From NCBI GenBank assembly GCA_963776665.1, contig CAVZNQ010000011.1, forward strand, positions 172,026-236,025: a stretch of DNA of 64,000 bases, given 5' to 3'. The position numbers and the translations under genes were made by a program. The notes under the pieces are model-generated. The model was given only the letters and a program-made list of their open reading frames with translations. It ran no database searches and was not told the DNA's origin. Source of the stretch: Roseiarcus sp963776665. Lineage in GTDB: Bacteria > Pseudomonadota > Alphaproteobacteria > Rhizobiales > Beijerinckiaceae. Position 1 is the stretch's first letter. Every line of letters begins with the position of its first letter. Positions 1-8,465 of the stretch are shown here, in pieces.

Positions 1-794
1 GGATCGTTCGGCCACCAAATGGAGACGAACTTGTCCATCGGGAATTCAGCCTTGACCGCTTCCTTTATCGCCGTCGGATTCATCGCCCCCCATCCATACA
101 TGACGAGCAAATCCGGATTATCGCGGCGGATGTCGAGCCATTTCGACGATTGGTTCTGCATGTCCGCAGGCGCCACCGGATAGAGCTTGAGGTTGAAGCC
201 GACGTCCTTCGCCAGCGACTGGAAGAACGGGAGCGCCTCCCGCCCGAAGGCGGCGTCGAAGTAGAGATAGCCGACCGTCTTGCCCTTCAGCGCGTCGATC
301 GAGCCGCCGCCGGCATATTTGAGGATTTCGGAGAGCCCGTCCCAATAAGTGGCCGGCGGGTTGAAGACCCATGGGAAGACGTCGCCTTTCGCGGACGCGG
401 AAAGGCCATAGGCCATCGACAGGATCGGGATCTTGTCGACCGAGGCCTTGGGGATCAGCGACAGCGTGATGCCGGTCGACCACGGATTGACGATCACGGG
501 ATTCTTCGGCTTGACCGAGTCGTAGCATTCGAGGCCCTTCTTCGTGTCGTAGCCGGTCTCGCATTCGTCCACGGCGAGCTTGACGCCGCCGATTCCGCCG
601 TCGCGCTCGTTGAGCAGGGTCAGATAATCGTGCATGCCGTTGGCGATCGGGGTGCCGGAACCAGCGAAGGGACCGGTGCGGTAGGTGAACAGCGGCACGT
701 AGATCGAGTCTTCCGCGTAAGCCGCGCCGGCCGGCAGCGCGAGGCTCAGCGCCAGCGCGCCGATCGCGCCTCTCAACAACAGGTCCGTCCTCAT
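1..794 (-). CDS. Branched-chain amino acid-type ABC transporter substrate-binding protein (3' end outside window)
   Basis: This is the periplasmic binding protein of the HAAT/Liv ABC family. The first 264 residues are present and the frame runs off the left edge of the window. The start at 794 is preceded by an AGGAGGAAAG ribosome site. An N-terminal signal peptide ends near AAYAED (about residues 1-28). The mature part begins with IYVPLFTYRTGPFAGSGTPI, the usual peripla_BP_6 opening, and later has a paired-Cys stretch (CETGYDTKKGLEC). It is the last visible gene of the minus-strand operon acyl-CoA synthetase-livG-livH-livM. The ligand cannot be read from sequence. The linked synthetase suggests a carboxylic acid rather than a true branched-chain amino acid, which is inference. 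Confidence 0.9.
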   Translation of the reverse strand, partial: MRTDLLLRGAIGALALSLALPAGAAYAEDSIYVPLFTYRTGPFAGSGTPIANGMHDYLTLLNERDGGIGGVKLAVDECETGYDTKKGLECYDSVKPKNPVIVNPWSTGITLSLIPKASVDKIPILSMAYGLSASAKGDVFPWVFNPPATYWDGLSEILKYAGGGSIDALKGKTVGYLYFDAAFGREALPFFQSLAKDVGFNLKLYPVAPADMQNQSSKWLDIRRDNPDLLVMYGWGAMNPTAIKEAVKAEFPMDKFVSIWWPND

Positions 795-825
795 TCTTTC
801 CTCCTCGGTTTTGCCGCGCGCCCTC

Positions 826-1902
826 TCAGTAGGGGAATGGCCAGACGCGCAGCTTTTGTTTTGCGGTTTGCCAGAGCCGCGCCAATCCGAGCGGCTCGAC
901 GATAAGGAATACGATGATCAAAAGGCCAGTGAGCATGAAGGTCAACTGGTCGATTGTCGCCGCGCCGATCGAAAGGCCTGCCAACGCTGGCAACGCGCGC
1001 AGCGCGATCGGCATCAGGTGGATGACGGCGGCGCCGAAAAAGGCGCCAACGATCGACCCTAATCCGCCGATGATGATGATGAACAGGACCTGGAATGACA
1101 AGTCGATGTCGAACGCCTCGGGCTCGGCCGCCCCCAGCCACAGGAACACCATCAGCGCGCCGGCGACGCCGATGTAGAACGATGACACCGCGAAAGCGAG
1201 AAGCTTGGCGCGAAACAGGCGGATGCCGATGAGCTCCGCGGCGATATCCATGTCGCGCACCGCCATCCACATGCGTCCGATCCGGCCGCGCACGATGTTG
1301 GAGGCGATCCAGGTCATCGCGGCGACGATGGTCAGGACAACGAGGTAGCGTGTCGCCGGCGCCGCGGTCGGCCCGGTCACCGGGAGGCCGAAAAGGGTCG
1401 CCGTCGGCACCTCGATCGCTCCCGAGTCGTTGTAGTTGACGAGCCAGGGCACGCGGGCGAAGCACCACTGGAGAAAGAATTGCGCCGCGAGCGTCGCCAC
1501 CACCAGGTAGAAGCCCTTGATGCGCAGGCTGGGCAATCCGAAGACGACGCCCACCAGCGCCGAGAATAGGCCGCTTACGATGATCCAGGCGAGAATGTTC
1601 ACCTGCGGGAAGATCGTCTCGAGCTTGTAGCAGGCATAGGCGCCGACGCCCATGAAGGCGCCGCTCCCAAGGGACAAGAGGCCAGTGTATCCGGTCAGCA
1701 AGTTGAGCCCGATCGCGCCCAGCGAGAGAGTCAGGAACGGGATCATCATCGTGTTGAGGAAGAACTGATTGCCGAACATCGGGATCAGGACGAAGGCGAC
1801 GACGAGGATGAGCGCGATGCCATAGCGGTCCTGGCGGATCGGGAAGATAGCCATGTCGGCCGCATAGGTGGTCTTGTACTGACCGGCTTCGCGATAGAAC
1901 AC
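826..1902 (-). CDS. livM: Branched-chain amino acid ABC transporter permease LivM
   Basis: Inner-membrane permease of 358 aa, normal length for LivM. After a short polar N-terminus it is almost entirely hydrophobic, with about eight to ten membrane segments. The LivM hallmark GLPSLRIKGFYLVVATLAAQ region is near residues 120-140, and the cytoplasmic loop rich in R, M and D (GRIGRMWMAVRDMDIAAELIG) fits the ATPase-contacting EAA-like loop. The start is GTG at 1902 with a GGAG ribosome site just upstream; an internal ATG lies 16 codons in. It follows livH after 127 bases that contain a palindromic repeat, so coupling to livH is looser than elsewhere in the operon. It pairs with LivH to form the channel. 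Confidence 0.93.
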   Translation of the reverse strand: MFYREAGQYKTTYAADMAIFPIRQDRYGIALILVVAFVLIPMFGNQFFLNTMMIPFLTLSLGAIGLNLLTGYTGLLSLGSGAFMGVGAYACYKLETIFPQVNILAWIIVSGLFSALVGVVFGLPSLRIKGFYLVVATLAAQFFLQWCFARVPWLVNYNDSGAIEVPTATLFGLPVTGPTAAPATRYLVVLTIVAAMTWIASNIVRGRIGRMWMAVRDMDIAAELIGIRLFRAKLLAFAVSSFYIGVAGALMVFLWLGAAEPEAFDIDLSFQVLFIIIIGGLGSIVGAFFGAAVIHLMPIALRALPALAGLSIGAATIDQLTFMLTGLLIIVFLIVEPLGLARLWQTAKQKLRVWPFPY

Positions 1903-1918
1903 GGAACGCTCCTGCCTT

Positions 1919-2012
1919 GACCGTCATCGCGACGAGCGACGCGACGCGGCGATCCAGAGATCGAAGGGTCGCGGCGGCCTCTGGATTGCTTCGCTTCGCT
2001 CGCAAAGACGGA
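1919..2012. repeat. Intergenic palindromic repeat between livH and livM
   Basis: Both ends carry imperfectly inverted copies of the same sequence: the left arm starts CCGTCATCGCGACGAGCG and ends GATCCAGAG; the right arm, read on the minus strand, starts CCGTCTTTGCGAGCGAAG and ends AATCCAGAG. The centre is a short GC-rich hairpin. The right arm (TGGATTGCTTCGCTTCGCTC) matches a repeat I know from many alphaproteobacterial genomes, where it sits between genes and can fold in mRNA. It contains a spurious reading frame that should not be annotated as a gene. Confidence 0.75.
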
Positions 2013-2029
2013 CGCCGGACGGGGACGTC

Positions 2030-2987
2030 TCAAACCCGCTCAATGATTCTCTCCCCGAACAGGCCCTGCGGGCGGACCAGAAGAAACGCCAGCGCGATGA
2101 CATAGGCGAGCCAGCTTTCGATGCCGCCGCCGAGCAGCGGTCCCCAGTAGAACTCGCCGAGCTTTTCGCCGACGCCGATGATGAGCCCGCCGACGATCGC
2201 GCCCGGAACCGAGGTCAGGCCGCCGAGAATGAGAACCGGCAACGCCTTCAGCGCCACGACCTGCAGCGCAAACGAGACTTCCGACCGAGCGCCCCAGAAG
2301 ATGCCGGTCGCCAGCGCCACGACCCCCGCGGTGAACCAGACGATAACCCAGATCTGATCCAGCGAGATCCCGACCGATAGCGCCGCCTGATGATCGTCCG
2401 CGACCGCCCTGAGCGCCCGGCCGATCCGCGTCCGCTGGAAGAACGTCGCGAGCCCTCCGACCATGATGAGCGCGATCGCCGCCGCCGCTATGTCGAGCTT
2501 CTGCAATTCGACCTTGCCGCCGAGGATGTGAAGGTCGAGCGCGCCGTCGGGCAAGAGCAGCTCCTTGGTGATCATCGATTTCGGATTGCCGCCGAAAACG
2601 AGTTCGCCGAAGCCGATGAGAAAATAGGTGACGCCGAAGGTGGCCATCAGAAGAATGATGTCCGGCTGATTGACGAGCGGACGCAGCACCAGGCGCTCAA
2701 TGGCGAGCGCAAGCACGTACATGACCGCGATCGTCAGGATCAGCGCCGCCCACGCCGGGACTGCCTTTTTCGTGCAGGCCGACCAGGGTCAGCGCCGCAA
2801 ACACCATCATGATGCCCTGGGCGAAGTTGAACACGCCCGAGGCCTTGTAGATAAGCACGAAGCCGAGCGCGATCAGCGAATAAAGGACGCCGGCGACGAA
2901 GCCTTCCCAGATCGCCTGGACCAAAAGATCGGGCGCTGCGATCATCTGTGCGAGAGGAGCGACGAAAAGGGCGCGCAGAAGCTCCAT
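2030..2987 (-). pseudogene. livH: Branched-chain amino acid ABC transporter permease LivH, apparent 1-base frameshift
   Basis: The two halves of LivH lie in different frames. The N-terminal half starts at 2987 and runs through ASGVFNFAQGIMMVFAALTL (the LivH signature GxxNFAQG) to about 2770. The C-terminal half continues from about 2765 with WAALILTIAVMYVLALAIER and ends at 2030. Removing one A from the run of five A (minus strand, near 2767-2771) joins them into a 318-aa protein of normal length with no residue lost. This could be a real inactivating mutation or a homopolymer sequencing error. The start follows livG by six bases. If functional, it is the partner permease of LivM. Confidence 0.88.
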
Positions 2988-2993
2988 GGGCGG

Positions 2994-3776
2994 CTAATGA
3001 CTAACGCCGAGATAGGCGCCAATCACCCTCTCGTCTGACTTGACCTTGTCGGGAACGTCATCAGCGATCTTGCGGCCGTAATCAAGCACGACCACTCGGT
3101 CCGAAAGGTCCATCACAACACCGATGTCGTGCTCGATGAGCGCGATGGTCGCGCCACGATAGCGGTTGGCCTCGACGATGAAGCGGCTCATATCCTCCTT
3201 TTCCTCGCGGTTCATGCCCGCCATCGGCTCGTCGAGCAGCAGGAGCTCAGGCTCCATCGCCAGCGCGCGGCCAAGTTCGACGCGCTTCTGCAGCCCGTAA
3301 GGCAGCGCGCCGACAGGCGTCTTGCGGATATGCTCGATCTCGAGAAAGTCGATGATCTCCTCGCAGACGCGGCGGTTGGCGATTTCCTCGTCGAGCGCGG
3401 GACCTCGCCGCAACGCCTGCCAGAAGAGGTTCCGCTTCATCCGCAGACTGCGGCCGGTCATGATGTTGTCGAGCGTGGTCATGCCCTTGAACAGCGCGAC
3501 GTTCTGAAACGTCCGGGCGATGCCCTGCGCCGCCGCCTCGTAAGGCTTCATGCGCGCGCGCGCCCGGCCCCGCCAGCGGATCGCTCCCGTCTGCGGGTGG
3601 TAGAAGCCGTTGACCACATTGAGCATCGAGGTCTTTCCGGCGCCGTTTGGCCCGATGATCGCGCGGATCTCGCCGCGGCGAATATCGAAAGATACGTCGG
3701 AGATCGCTCTTACCCCGCCAAACGAGAGCGAGACATGCTCGACCGCCAGCAGGACATCGTCGGACTCCGCCGTCAC
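2994..3776 (-). CDS. livG: Branched-chain amino acid-type ABC transporter ATP-binding protein LivG
   Basis: Cytoplasmic ATPase of 260 aa, the LivG size. Walker A is GPNGAGKTS (about residues 42-50), the signature is degenerate but recognisable as LPYGLQKRVELGRALAMEP, Walker B is LLLLDEPMAGM, and the switch His is in LIEHDIGVVMDLSDRVVVLD. The long insertion between Walker A and the signature, with RTFQNVALFKGMTTLDNIM, is typical of LivG rather than LivF. The start is GTG, overlapping the stop of the upstream acyl-CoA synthetase (GTGA), so translation is probably coupled. A LivF partner is expected beyond the left edge of the window. Confidence 0.95.
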   Translation of the reverse strand: MTAESDDVLLAVEHVSLSFGGVRAISDVSFDIRRGEIRAIIGPNGAGKTSMLNVVNGFYHPQTGAIRWRGRARARMKPYEAAAQGIARTFQNVALFKGMTTLDNIMTGRSLRMKRNLFWQALRRGPALDEEIANRRVCEEIIDFLEIEHIRKTPVGALPYGLQKRVELGRALAMEPELLLLDEPMAGMNREEKEDMSRFIVEANRYRGATIALIEHDIGVVMDLSDRVVVLDYGRKIADDVPDKVKSDERVIGAYLGVSH

Positions 3777-5803
3777 GCTGCGTCGGCCTTTCCAGCCGGC
3801 GAATAGGGCGGCAGATCGACGATGCGCACCGTCGCCTCGAGTTTGCCCTTGCGTCCATCTTCAAAAGTCACTTCGGCCGAAATCGACGCCTCGCTCGCGC
3901 CGCTATAGAGACCCTCGATCAGCGAGGAATAGCGATCAGCGATGATGCCGCGCCTCACTTTTTGCGTGCGGGTCAGTTCGCCGTCGTCCGGGTCGAGTTC
4001 CTTGGGCAAGATCAAGAACCGGCTGATCTGGGCGCCCGCCATGACGGGCTCGAGGCTCAGTGCGCGATTGACCGCGCCGACCCTACTCTCGATCATGGCG
4101 TAGACCTGCGGATTGGCGGCGAGCTCCTGATAGGATGCGTAGGCGATGGCGTGGCGCTCGGCCCAGTTGGCGACCGACGCCAGTTCGATATTGATCATCG
4201 CGGCGACGAAATCCCGGCCGTCTCCGATCGCCACCGCCTCGCGGATCTCCGGAAAGAACTTGAGCTTGTTCTCGATGTACTTGGGAGGGAACAGCTGTCC
4301 GCCTCTCAGGCGGCCAACGTCCTTGGCGCGATCGATGATCTTGAGCTGGCCGTCGGGATCGATGAAGCCAGCGTCGCCCGTTTTGACATAGCCGTCGTCG
4401 GTCATCGTTTCGCGCGTCTTGTCGTCCTCACGGAAATAGCCGACGAACATGCCCGGCGACTTGAACTGCACCTCGCCGCTGTCGGCGATGCGCAGTTCGA
4501 CATTCGGCGCCGGCGGCCCCACGGCGTCGGACCGCACGGCGCGATCGGTCTGGGCGGTGACGAACAGGAAAGCCTCTGTCTGGCCGTAGAGTTGCTTTAG
4601 GTTGAGGCCGATCGAACGGTAGAAGGCGAAGAGATCGGCGCCGATCGCCTCGCCCGCGGTATAGGCGACGCGAACGCGCGACAGCCCGAGCGCATTCTTG
4701 AGCGGAGCGAAGATCAGCAGGTCGCCGATGCGGTAGGCCAGCCGCGCGGTCAAGGGAACCGGCTCGCCGTTGGCGATTTTTTCGCCCCAGCGCCCCGCGA
4801 CATCCATGAAAGCGCGAAACAGCCGGCGCTTGACGGCGCCGGCCTCCTCCATCCGGATCTGCACCCGCGTCAGCAGCGCCTCGAACACCCGTGGCGGCGC
4901 GAAGTGATAGGTTGGGCCGATCTCGCGCAGGTCGTCGGCCGACGTCTCTGCGCTTTCCGGGCAGGCGATGCAAAAGCCGGCTACATAGCCCTGTGCGTAA
5001 TTGAGATAGTGATCACCGACCCAGGCCAGCGGCAGGTAGGCGAGCGCTTCGTCGCGGTCGGTTAGGCGATCGAAAGCGACTGTGCAGCGGGCAGCGCGAA
5101 TCGACCGTTCGCCGCTGAGCACGACGCCCTTCGAGCGGCCCGTCGTGCCGGAGGTGTAGAGAATGACCGACGGATCCGATCCCCTGCCGCCATCGATCAG
5201 GCGATCGAGGTCTGTCGAACGCGCGGGATCGACGAGCGCGGCGCGCCCCCTTGCGGCCACCGCGGAGAGCGCCTCGAGGCCGCGCTCGGCATACTCGTTC
5301 AGCCCTCGAGGCTCGTCGTAGAGAAGATGCGCGAGTTGGGGCAGGCGATCGCGGACCGAGAGGATCTTGTCGACCTGCTCCTGGTCCTGGGCGACGATGA
5401 CGGCGGCCTCGGAATGACCGAGCACGGCGGCGATCTCGTCGGCCACCGCGTCGGCGTAAACCGGAACCGGAACGACGCCGAGCATCTGCGCCGCGGTGAT
5501 CGACCAGTAGAGCCGCGGCCGGTTGGCGCCGACGATTGCGATCGTCTCTCCCCGCCTAAGCCCGAGTCCAATCAGGCCCTGCGCGATGGCGCGTGTCTCG
5601 TCATAGACCTCAGCCCAGGTCCAGGTTCGCCAGAGGCCGAGATCTTTGTGGCGGAAAGCAGGGCGCGTCCCGCGCAAGGCTGCGTGGGAGCGCAAGAGTT
5701 TCGCGAAGGTGTCCTCCGCCCCTGGGCCTTCGCCCCCCGTCGCCAAGGCTTTCCTCCGTGGATCGCGCCGGTCGGGTAAGCGGCGCTCTCTACAACTCAG
5801 CAT
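3773..5803 (-). CDS. AMP-forming long-chain acyl-CoA synthetase-like protein
   Basis: A 676-aa adenylate-forming enzyme that would activate a carboxylic acid to acyl-AMP and then acyl-CoA. The P-loop-like motif ILYTSGTTGRSKG is near residue 215, the LYGQTEA motif lies mid-protein, and the C-terminal part has DGYVKTGDAGFIDPDGQLKI followed by DRAKD, as in FadD15-type synthetases. The first ~30 residues are arginine-rich and poorly supported, so the true start may lie slightly downstream of 5803. It heads the operon with livGHM and a Liv-type binding protein, a pairing seen in several Proteobacteria, and suggests that the imported substrate is an acid activated on entry. The exact substrate is unknown. 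Confidence 0.9.
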   Translation of the reverse strand: MLSCRERRLPDRRDPRRKALATGGEGPGAEDTFAKLLRSHAALRGTRPAFRHKDLGLWRTWTWAEVYDETRAIAQGLIGLGLRRGETIAIVGANRPRLYWSITAAQMLGVVPVPVYADAVADEIAAVLGHSEAAVIVAQDQEQVDKILSVRDRLPQLAHLLYDEPRGLNEYAERGLEALSAVAARGRAALVDPARSTDLDRLIDGGRGSDPSVILYTSGTTGRSKGVVLSGERSIRAARCTVAFDRLTDRDEALAYLPLAWVGDHYLNYAQGYVAGFCIACPESAETSADDLREIGPTYHFAPPRVFEALLTRVQIRMEEAGAVKRRLFRAFMDVAGRWGEKIANGEPVPLTARLAYRIGDLLIFAPLKNALGLSRVRVAYTAGEAIGADLFAFYRSIGLNLKQLYGQTEAFLFVTAQTDRAVRSDAVGPPAPNVELRIADSGEVQFKSPGMFVGYFREDDKTRETMTDDGYVKTGDAGFIDPDGQLKIIDRAKDVGRLRGGQLFPPKYIENKLKFFPEIREAVAIGDGRDFVAAMINIELASVANWAERHAIAYASYQELAANPQVYAMIESRVGAVNRALSLEPVMAGAQISRFLILPKELDPDDGELTRTQKVRRGIIADRYSSLIEGLYSGASEASISAEVTFEDGRKGKLEATVRIVDLPPYSPAGKADAA

Positions 5804-5955
5804 AGCTGATCTTGGGCGTCGAATCTCGCCCGAGACCCCGCCGGATTCAGGGGCGAAAATTCAGCAGGCGCTTCATCGACCCCGCAAAACCGTCGATCCG
5901 CGAAAACATCATGAGCGCTGGAGCGGCGCCGTCCCCGAAGGGCCGGAAATTTCCC

Positions 5956-5985
5956 TTGCATTGCTTATTAATAAGCGCTTTATTA
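5956..5985 (+). promoter_or_regulatory. Candidate promoter with AT-rich palindromic operator upstream of the polyol/Dha operon
   Basis: The 270-base gap between the divergent acyl-CoA synthetase and the binding-protein gene contains a perfect 14-bp palindrome, GCTTATTAATAAGC, at 5963-5976, and a partial second copy (GCTTTATTAAAC) right after it. This is conspicuous in such GC-rich DNA. TTGCAT (5956-5961) and TTATTA (5980-5985) are 18 bases apart and could serve as -35 and -10, which would put the palindrome in the spacer, a usual repressor position. The palindrome is seen directly; the promoter assignment is inference. Confidence 0.45.
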
Positions 5986-6073
5986 AACATCCGGCCGCTC
6001 AGACGTAGTGAGGGCGGTGAGTTCGGCGGGCGACGCCCCGCGGGAAACCGGCAGTATAAGGGAGGAAACAAGC

Positions 6074-7411
6074 ATGACTAAAGCCTTGGCGTTGGTTGGA
6101 CTCGTCGCCGCCGGTTTATCCGTCGCGGCGACTGTCGACAAAGCGCAAGCGCAAGGGAAATCGCTGACCATGTGTTGGGCGGCGTGGGACCCGGCGAACG
6201 CGCTGGTTGAGCTCGACAAGGATTTCACCAAGCAGACCGGCATCGAGATGAAGCATGAGTTCGTCCCCTGGACGAGCTATGCCGACCACTTCATCAACCT
6301 GCTCAACTCGCGCAGCAGCGAATGCGATCTGATCATCGGCGACAGCCAGTGGATAGGCGGGGCGGCCGAGAACAAGTGGTACGTGAAGCTCAATGACTTC
6401 TTCGACAAGAACAAGATCTCGATGGACGCGTTCCTGCCCGCGACCGTCGTCGGATATGCCGAATGGCCCAAGAACACGCCCAACTACTGGGGTTTGCCCG
6501 CCATGGCCGACGCGGTCGGCTGGACTTATCGCAAGGACTGGTTCGCGAAGCCCGAGATCCGCGCAGAGTTCAAGGCGAAGTACAATCGCGAACTCGAGCC
6601 GCCCAAGACCTGGGACGAATTGATTGAAGTGGCGAAATTCTTCACCGGCAAGGAGATCGACGGAAAGAAGGTGTACGGCGCGTATATTTTCACCGAACGC
6701 GGGTCCGAAGGCATCACGATGGGCGTCACCAACGCGATGTACAACTACGGCTTCGACTACATGGACCCCAAGCAGCCTTACCACATGGAAGGCGTCGTCA
6801 ACTCGGCCGGCGCCGCCAAGGGCATGGACGTCTACAAGGAGCTCTTCAAGTGCTGCCAGCCGCCGGGCCTGACGAACGCCTACATGTCGGAGGGTCTTGA
6901 CGCCTTCAAATCCGGCCAGGTCGCAATGCAGATGAACTGGTATGCGTTCTTCCCTGGCCTCGCCAAGGATCCAAACGTCGGCGGCGACAAGATCGGCTTC
7001 TTCAAGAACCCTGCCGGGCCGGCCGGCGATTTCACCCAGCTCGGCGGTCAGGGGCTGTCGGTGGTCGCAGCCTCGAAGAATGTCGACGATGCGTTGCTCT
7101 ACATGAAGTGGTTCGCGCAGCCGGAGATTCAGCAGAAGTGGACGGATCTGGGCGGCGCCTCGGCGTCCAAGGCCGTGCTGCTGTCGGACGCCTACAAGAA
7201 CAGCGCTTCCTACGCGCCGTCATTTGTGGAGTCGATGGGCATGGTCAAGGATTTCTGGGCGGAGCCGCTCTACGTTCCGCTCCTGCTCGACATGCAGAAC
7301 CGGGTCCATGACTATGTCGTCGCGGACAAGGGCACGTCGCAGAAGGCGCTCGACGAACTGGTCAAGGACTGGTTGAAGGTCTTCAAGCAGGAAGGCAAGA
7401 ATCCTTCCTGA
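6074..7411 (+). CDS. ABC transporter extracellular solute-binding protein, family 1
   Basis: Periplasmic binding protein of 445 aa. The chosen ATG at 6074 follows a clear AGGGAGGAAAC ribosome site and gives a signal peptide cut near AQAQG (residues 24-28); an upstream in-frame ATG at 6008 would bury that signal. The mature protein shows the SBP_bac_1 pattern: early WxxWDPANALVELDKDFTK, CDLIIGDSQWIGG, and a C-terminal ALLYMKWFAQPEIQQKW helix typical of sugar and polyol binders. It is first in the long plus-strand operon with two permeases, two ATPases and the dihydroxyacetone kinase genes. A three- or four-carbon polyol or ketose is therefore a reasonable ligand, but this is inferred from neighbours only. 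Confidence 0.93.
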   Translation: MTKALALVGLVAAGLSVAATVDKAQAQGKSLTMCWAAWDPANALVELDKDFTKQTGIEMKHEFVPWTSYADHFINLLNSRSSECDLIIGDSQWIGGAAENKWYVKLNDFFDKNKISMDAFLPATVVGYAEWPKNTPNYWGLPAMADAVGWTYRKDWFAKPEIRAEFKAKYNRELEPPKTWDELIEVAKFFTGKEIDGKKVYGAYIFTERGSEGITMGVTNAMYNYGFDYMDPKQPYHMEGVVNSAGAAKGMDVYKELFKCCQPPGLTNAYMSEGLDAFKSGQVAMQMNWYAFFPGLAKDPNVGGDKIGFFKNPAGPAGDFTQLGGQGLSVVAASKNVDDALLYMKWFAQPEIQQKWTDLGGASASKAVLLSDAYKNSASYAPSFVESMGMVKDFWAEPLYVPLLLDMQNRVHDYVVADKGTSQKALDELVKDWLKVFKQEGKNPS

Positions 7412-7449
7412 CCGCGCAAAGGCTGGTCTGGCTTTTCATCCAAAACCCG

Positions 7450-7475
7450 TCCCCGGCGTCGCAAGCCGCCGGGGA
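7450..7475 (+). other. Intercistronic hairpin after the binding-protein gene
   Basis: A perfect 9-bp stem, TCCCCGGCG paired with CGCCGGGGA, encloses an 8-base loop in the 94-base gap between the binding-protein gene and the first permease. No T-run follows, so it is not a classical full terminator. Hairpins at this point in ABC operons commonly stabilise or attenuate the mRNA so that the binding protein is made in excess; that role is inferred here. Confidence 0.5.
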
Positions 7476-7505
7476 GACTCGATCAGTCCATAAGCGGGCA
7501 AGGTT

Positions 7506-8465
7506 ATGACCGTGACGAACAATGCAGGAGGCATGGCCGAAGGGGTCGCCTTGCGGACGCCGGCGACGGTCGCCCGGCGGGTGAGAGGGCTGTCGGATCG
7601 AGCCGTCGCCTGGCTTTTCATCCTGCCGACGATGTTGTTGCTGCTCGCGATCAACATTTTCCCGTTGATTTGGGCGATCCGGCTATCGTTCACCGGCATG
7701 ATGGCCAACCTCCCGACGCCGGCGGGGTTCATCGGCATCGACAATTATGTCGACATCCTGACCGATGAGGACCTCTGGGCGAACTTTCAGATCACCGCCC
7801 ATTTCGTGTTTTGGACAATCGCGCTGCAGATTCTCATCGGCCTTGGTCTGGCTTTGCTTATCAATCAGAAATTCCGCGGCCACAGCTTCTGGACCACCGT
7901 CATTCTGCTGCCGATGATGTTGTCCCCGGCGGTGGTGGGCAACTTCTGGACCCTCTTGTTCCAGCCGCAGATTGGGCCGTTCAACTATCTCGTCGGCTTC
8001 CTGACCGGCGTTGCGCCGAGCTCGTTCACGATGATCGGAAGCGTCGCCCTGGCGCCGTGGACGATCGTCCTCGTCAACACCTGGATGTGGACGCCCTACG
8101 TGATGCTGATTTGTCTCGCCGGGCTGCGTTCGATTCCAGACTACATCTACGAAGCGGCTGAGGTCGATCGCGCCTCGCCGTTGAGGCAATTCTGGTCGAT
8201 CACTTTGCCGATGGTCCTCCCTTTCCTCATGCTCGCCGTTCTTTTCCAGGCGATCCAGGCGTTCGTGATGTTCGACCTGGTCAATCTCCTCACGTCCGGC
8301 GGGCCAGGATCGACCACGGAACTGGTCTCGATCACGCTGAAGCGCGCCGCGTTTGAAAAGTGGGAGACTGGCTACGCGTCAGCGCTCGCGGTGATCCTCT
8401 TTGTCACGATATTCGGCGCCGCCAACATCTACGTGAAGGCGCTCAACAAAGTGAAACAGCAATGA
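7506..8465 (+). CDS. ABC transporter permease, MalF/UgpA-like
   Basis: Inner-membrane permease of 319 aa with six predicted membrane segments. The binding-protein-dependent permease loop lies at EAAEVDRASPLRQFWSITLP (about residues 216-235), which is the EAA motif that contacts the ATPases. The N-terminal region (residues 35-60, WLFILPTMLLLLAINIFPLI) matches the first helix of MalF-like CUT1 permeases. Its stop overlaps the next permease start (ATGA), so the two are likely translated together and form a heterodimeric channel. Confidence 0.93.
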   Translation: MTVTNNAGGMAEGVALRTPATVARRVRGLSDRAVAWLFILPTMLLLLAINIFPLIWAIRLSFTGMMANLPTPAGFIGIDNYVDILTDEDLWANFQITAHFVFWTIALQILIGLGLALLINQKFRGHSFWTTVILLPMMLSPAVVGNFWTLLFQPQIGPFNYLVGFLTGVAPSSFTMIGSVALAPWTIVLVNTWMWTPYVMLICLAGLRSIPDYIYEAAEVDRASPLRQFWSITLPMVLPFLMLAVLFQAIQAFVMFDLVNLLTSGGPGSTTELVSITLKRAAFEKWETGYASALAVILFVTIFGAANIYVKALNKVKQQ

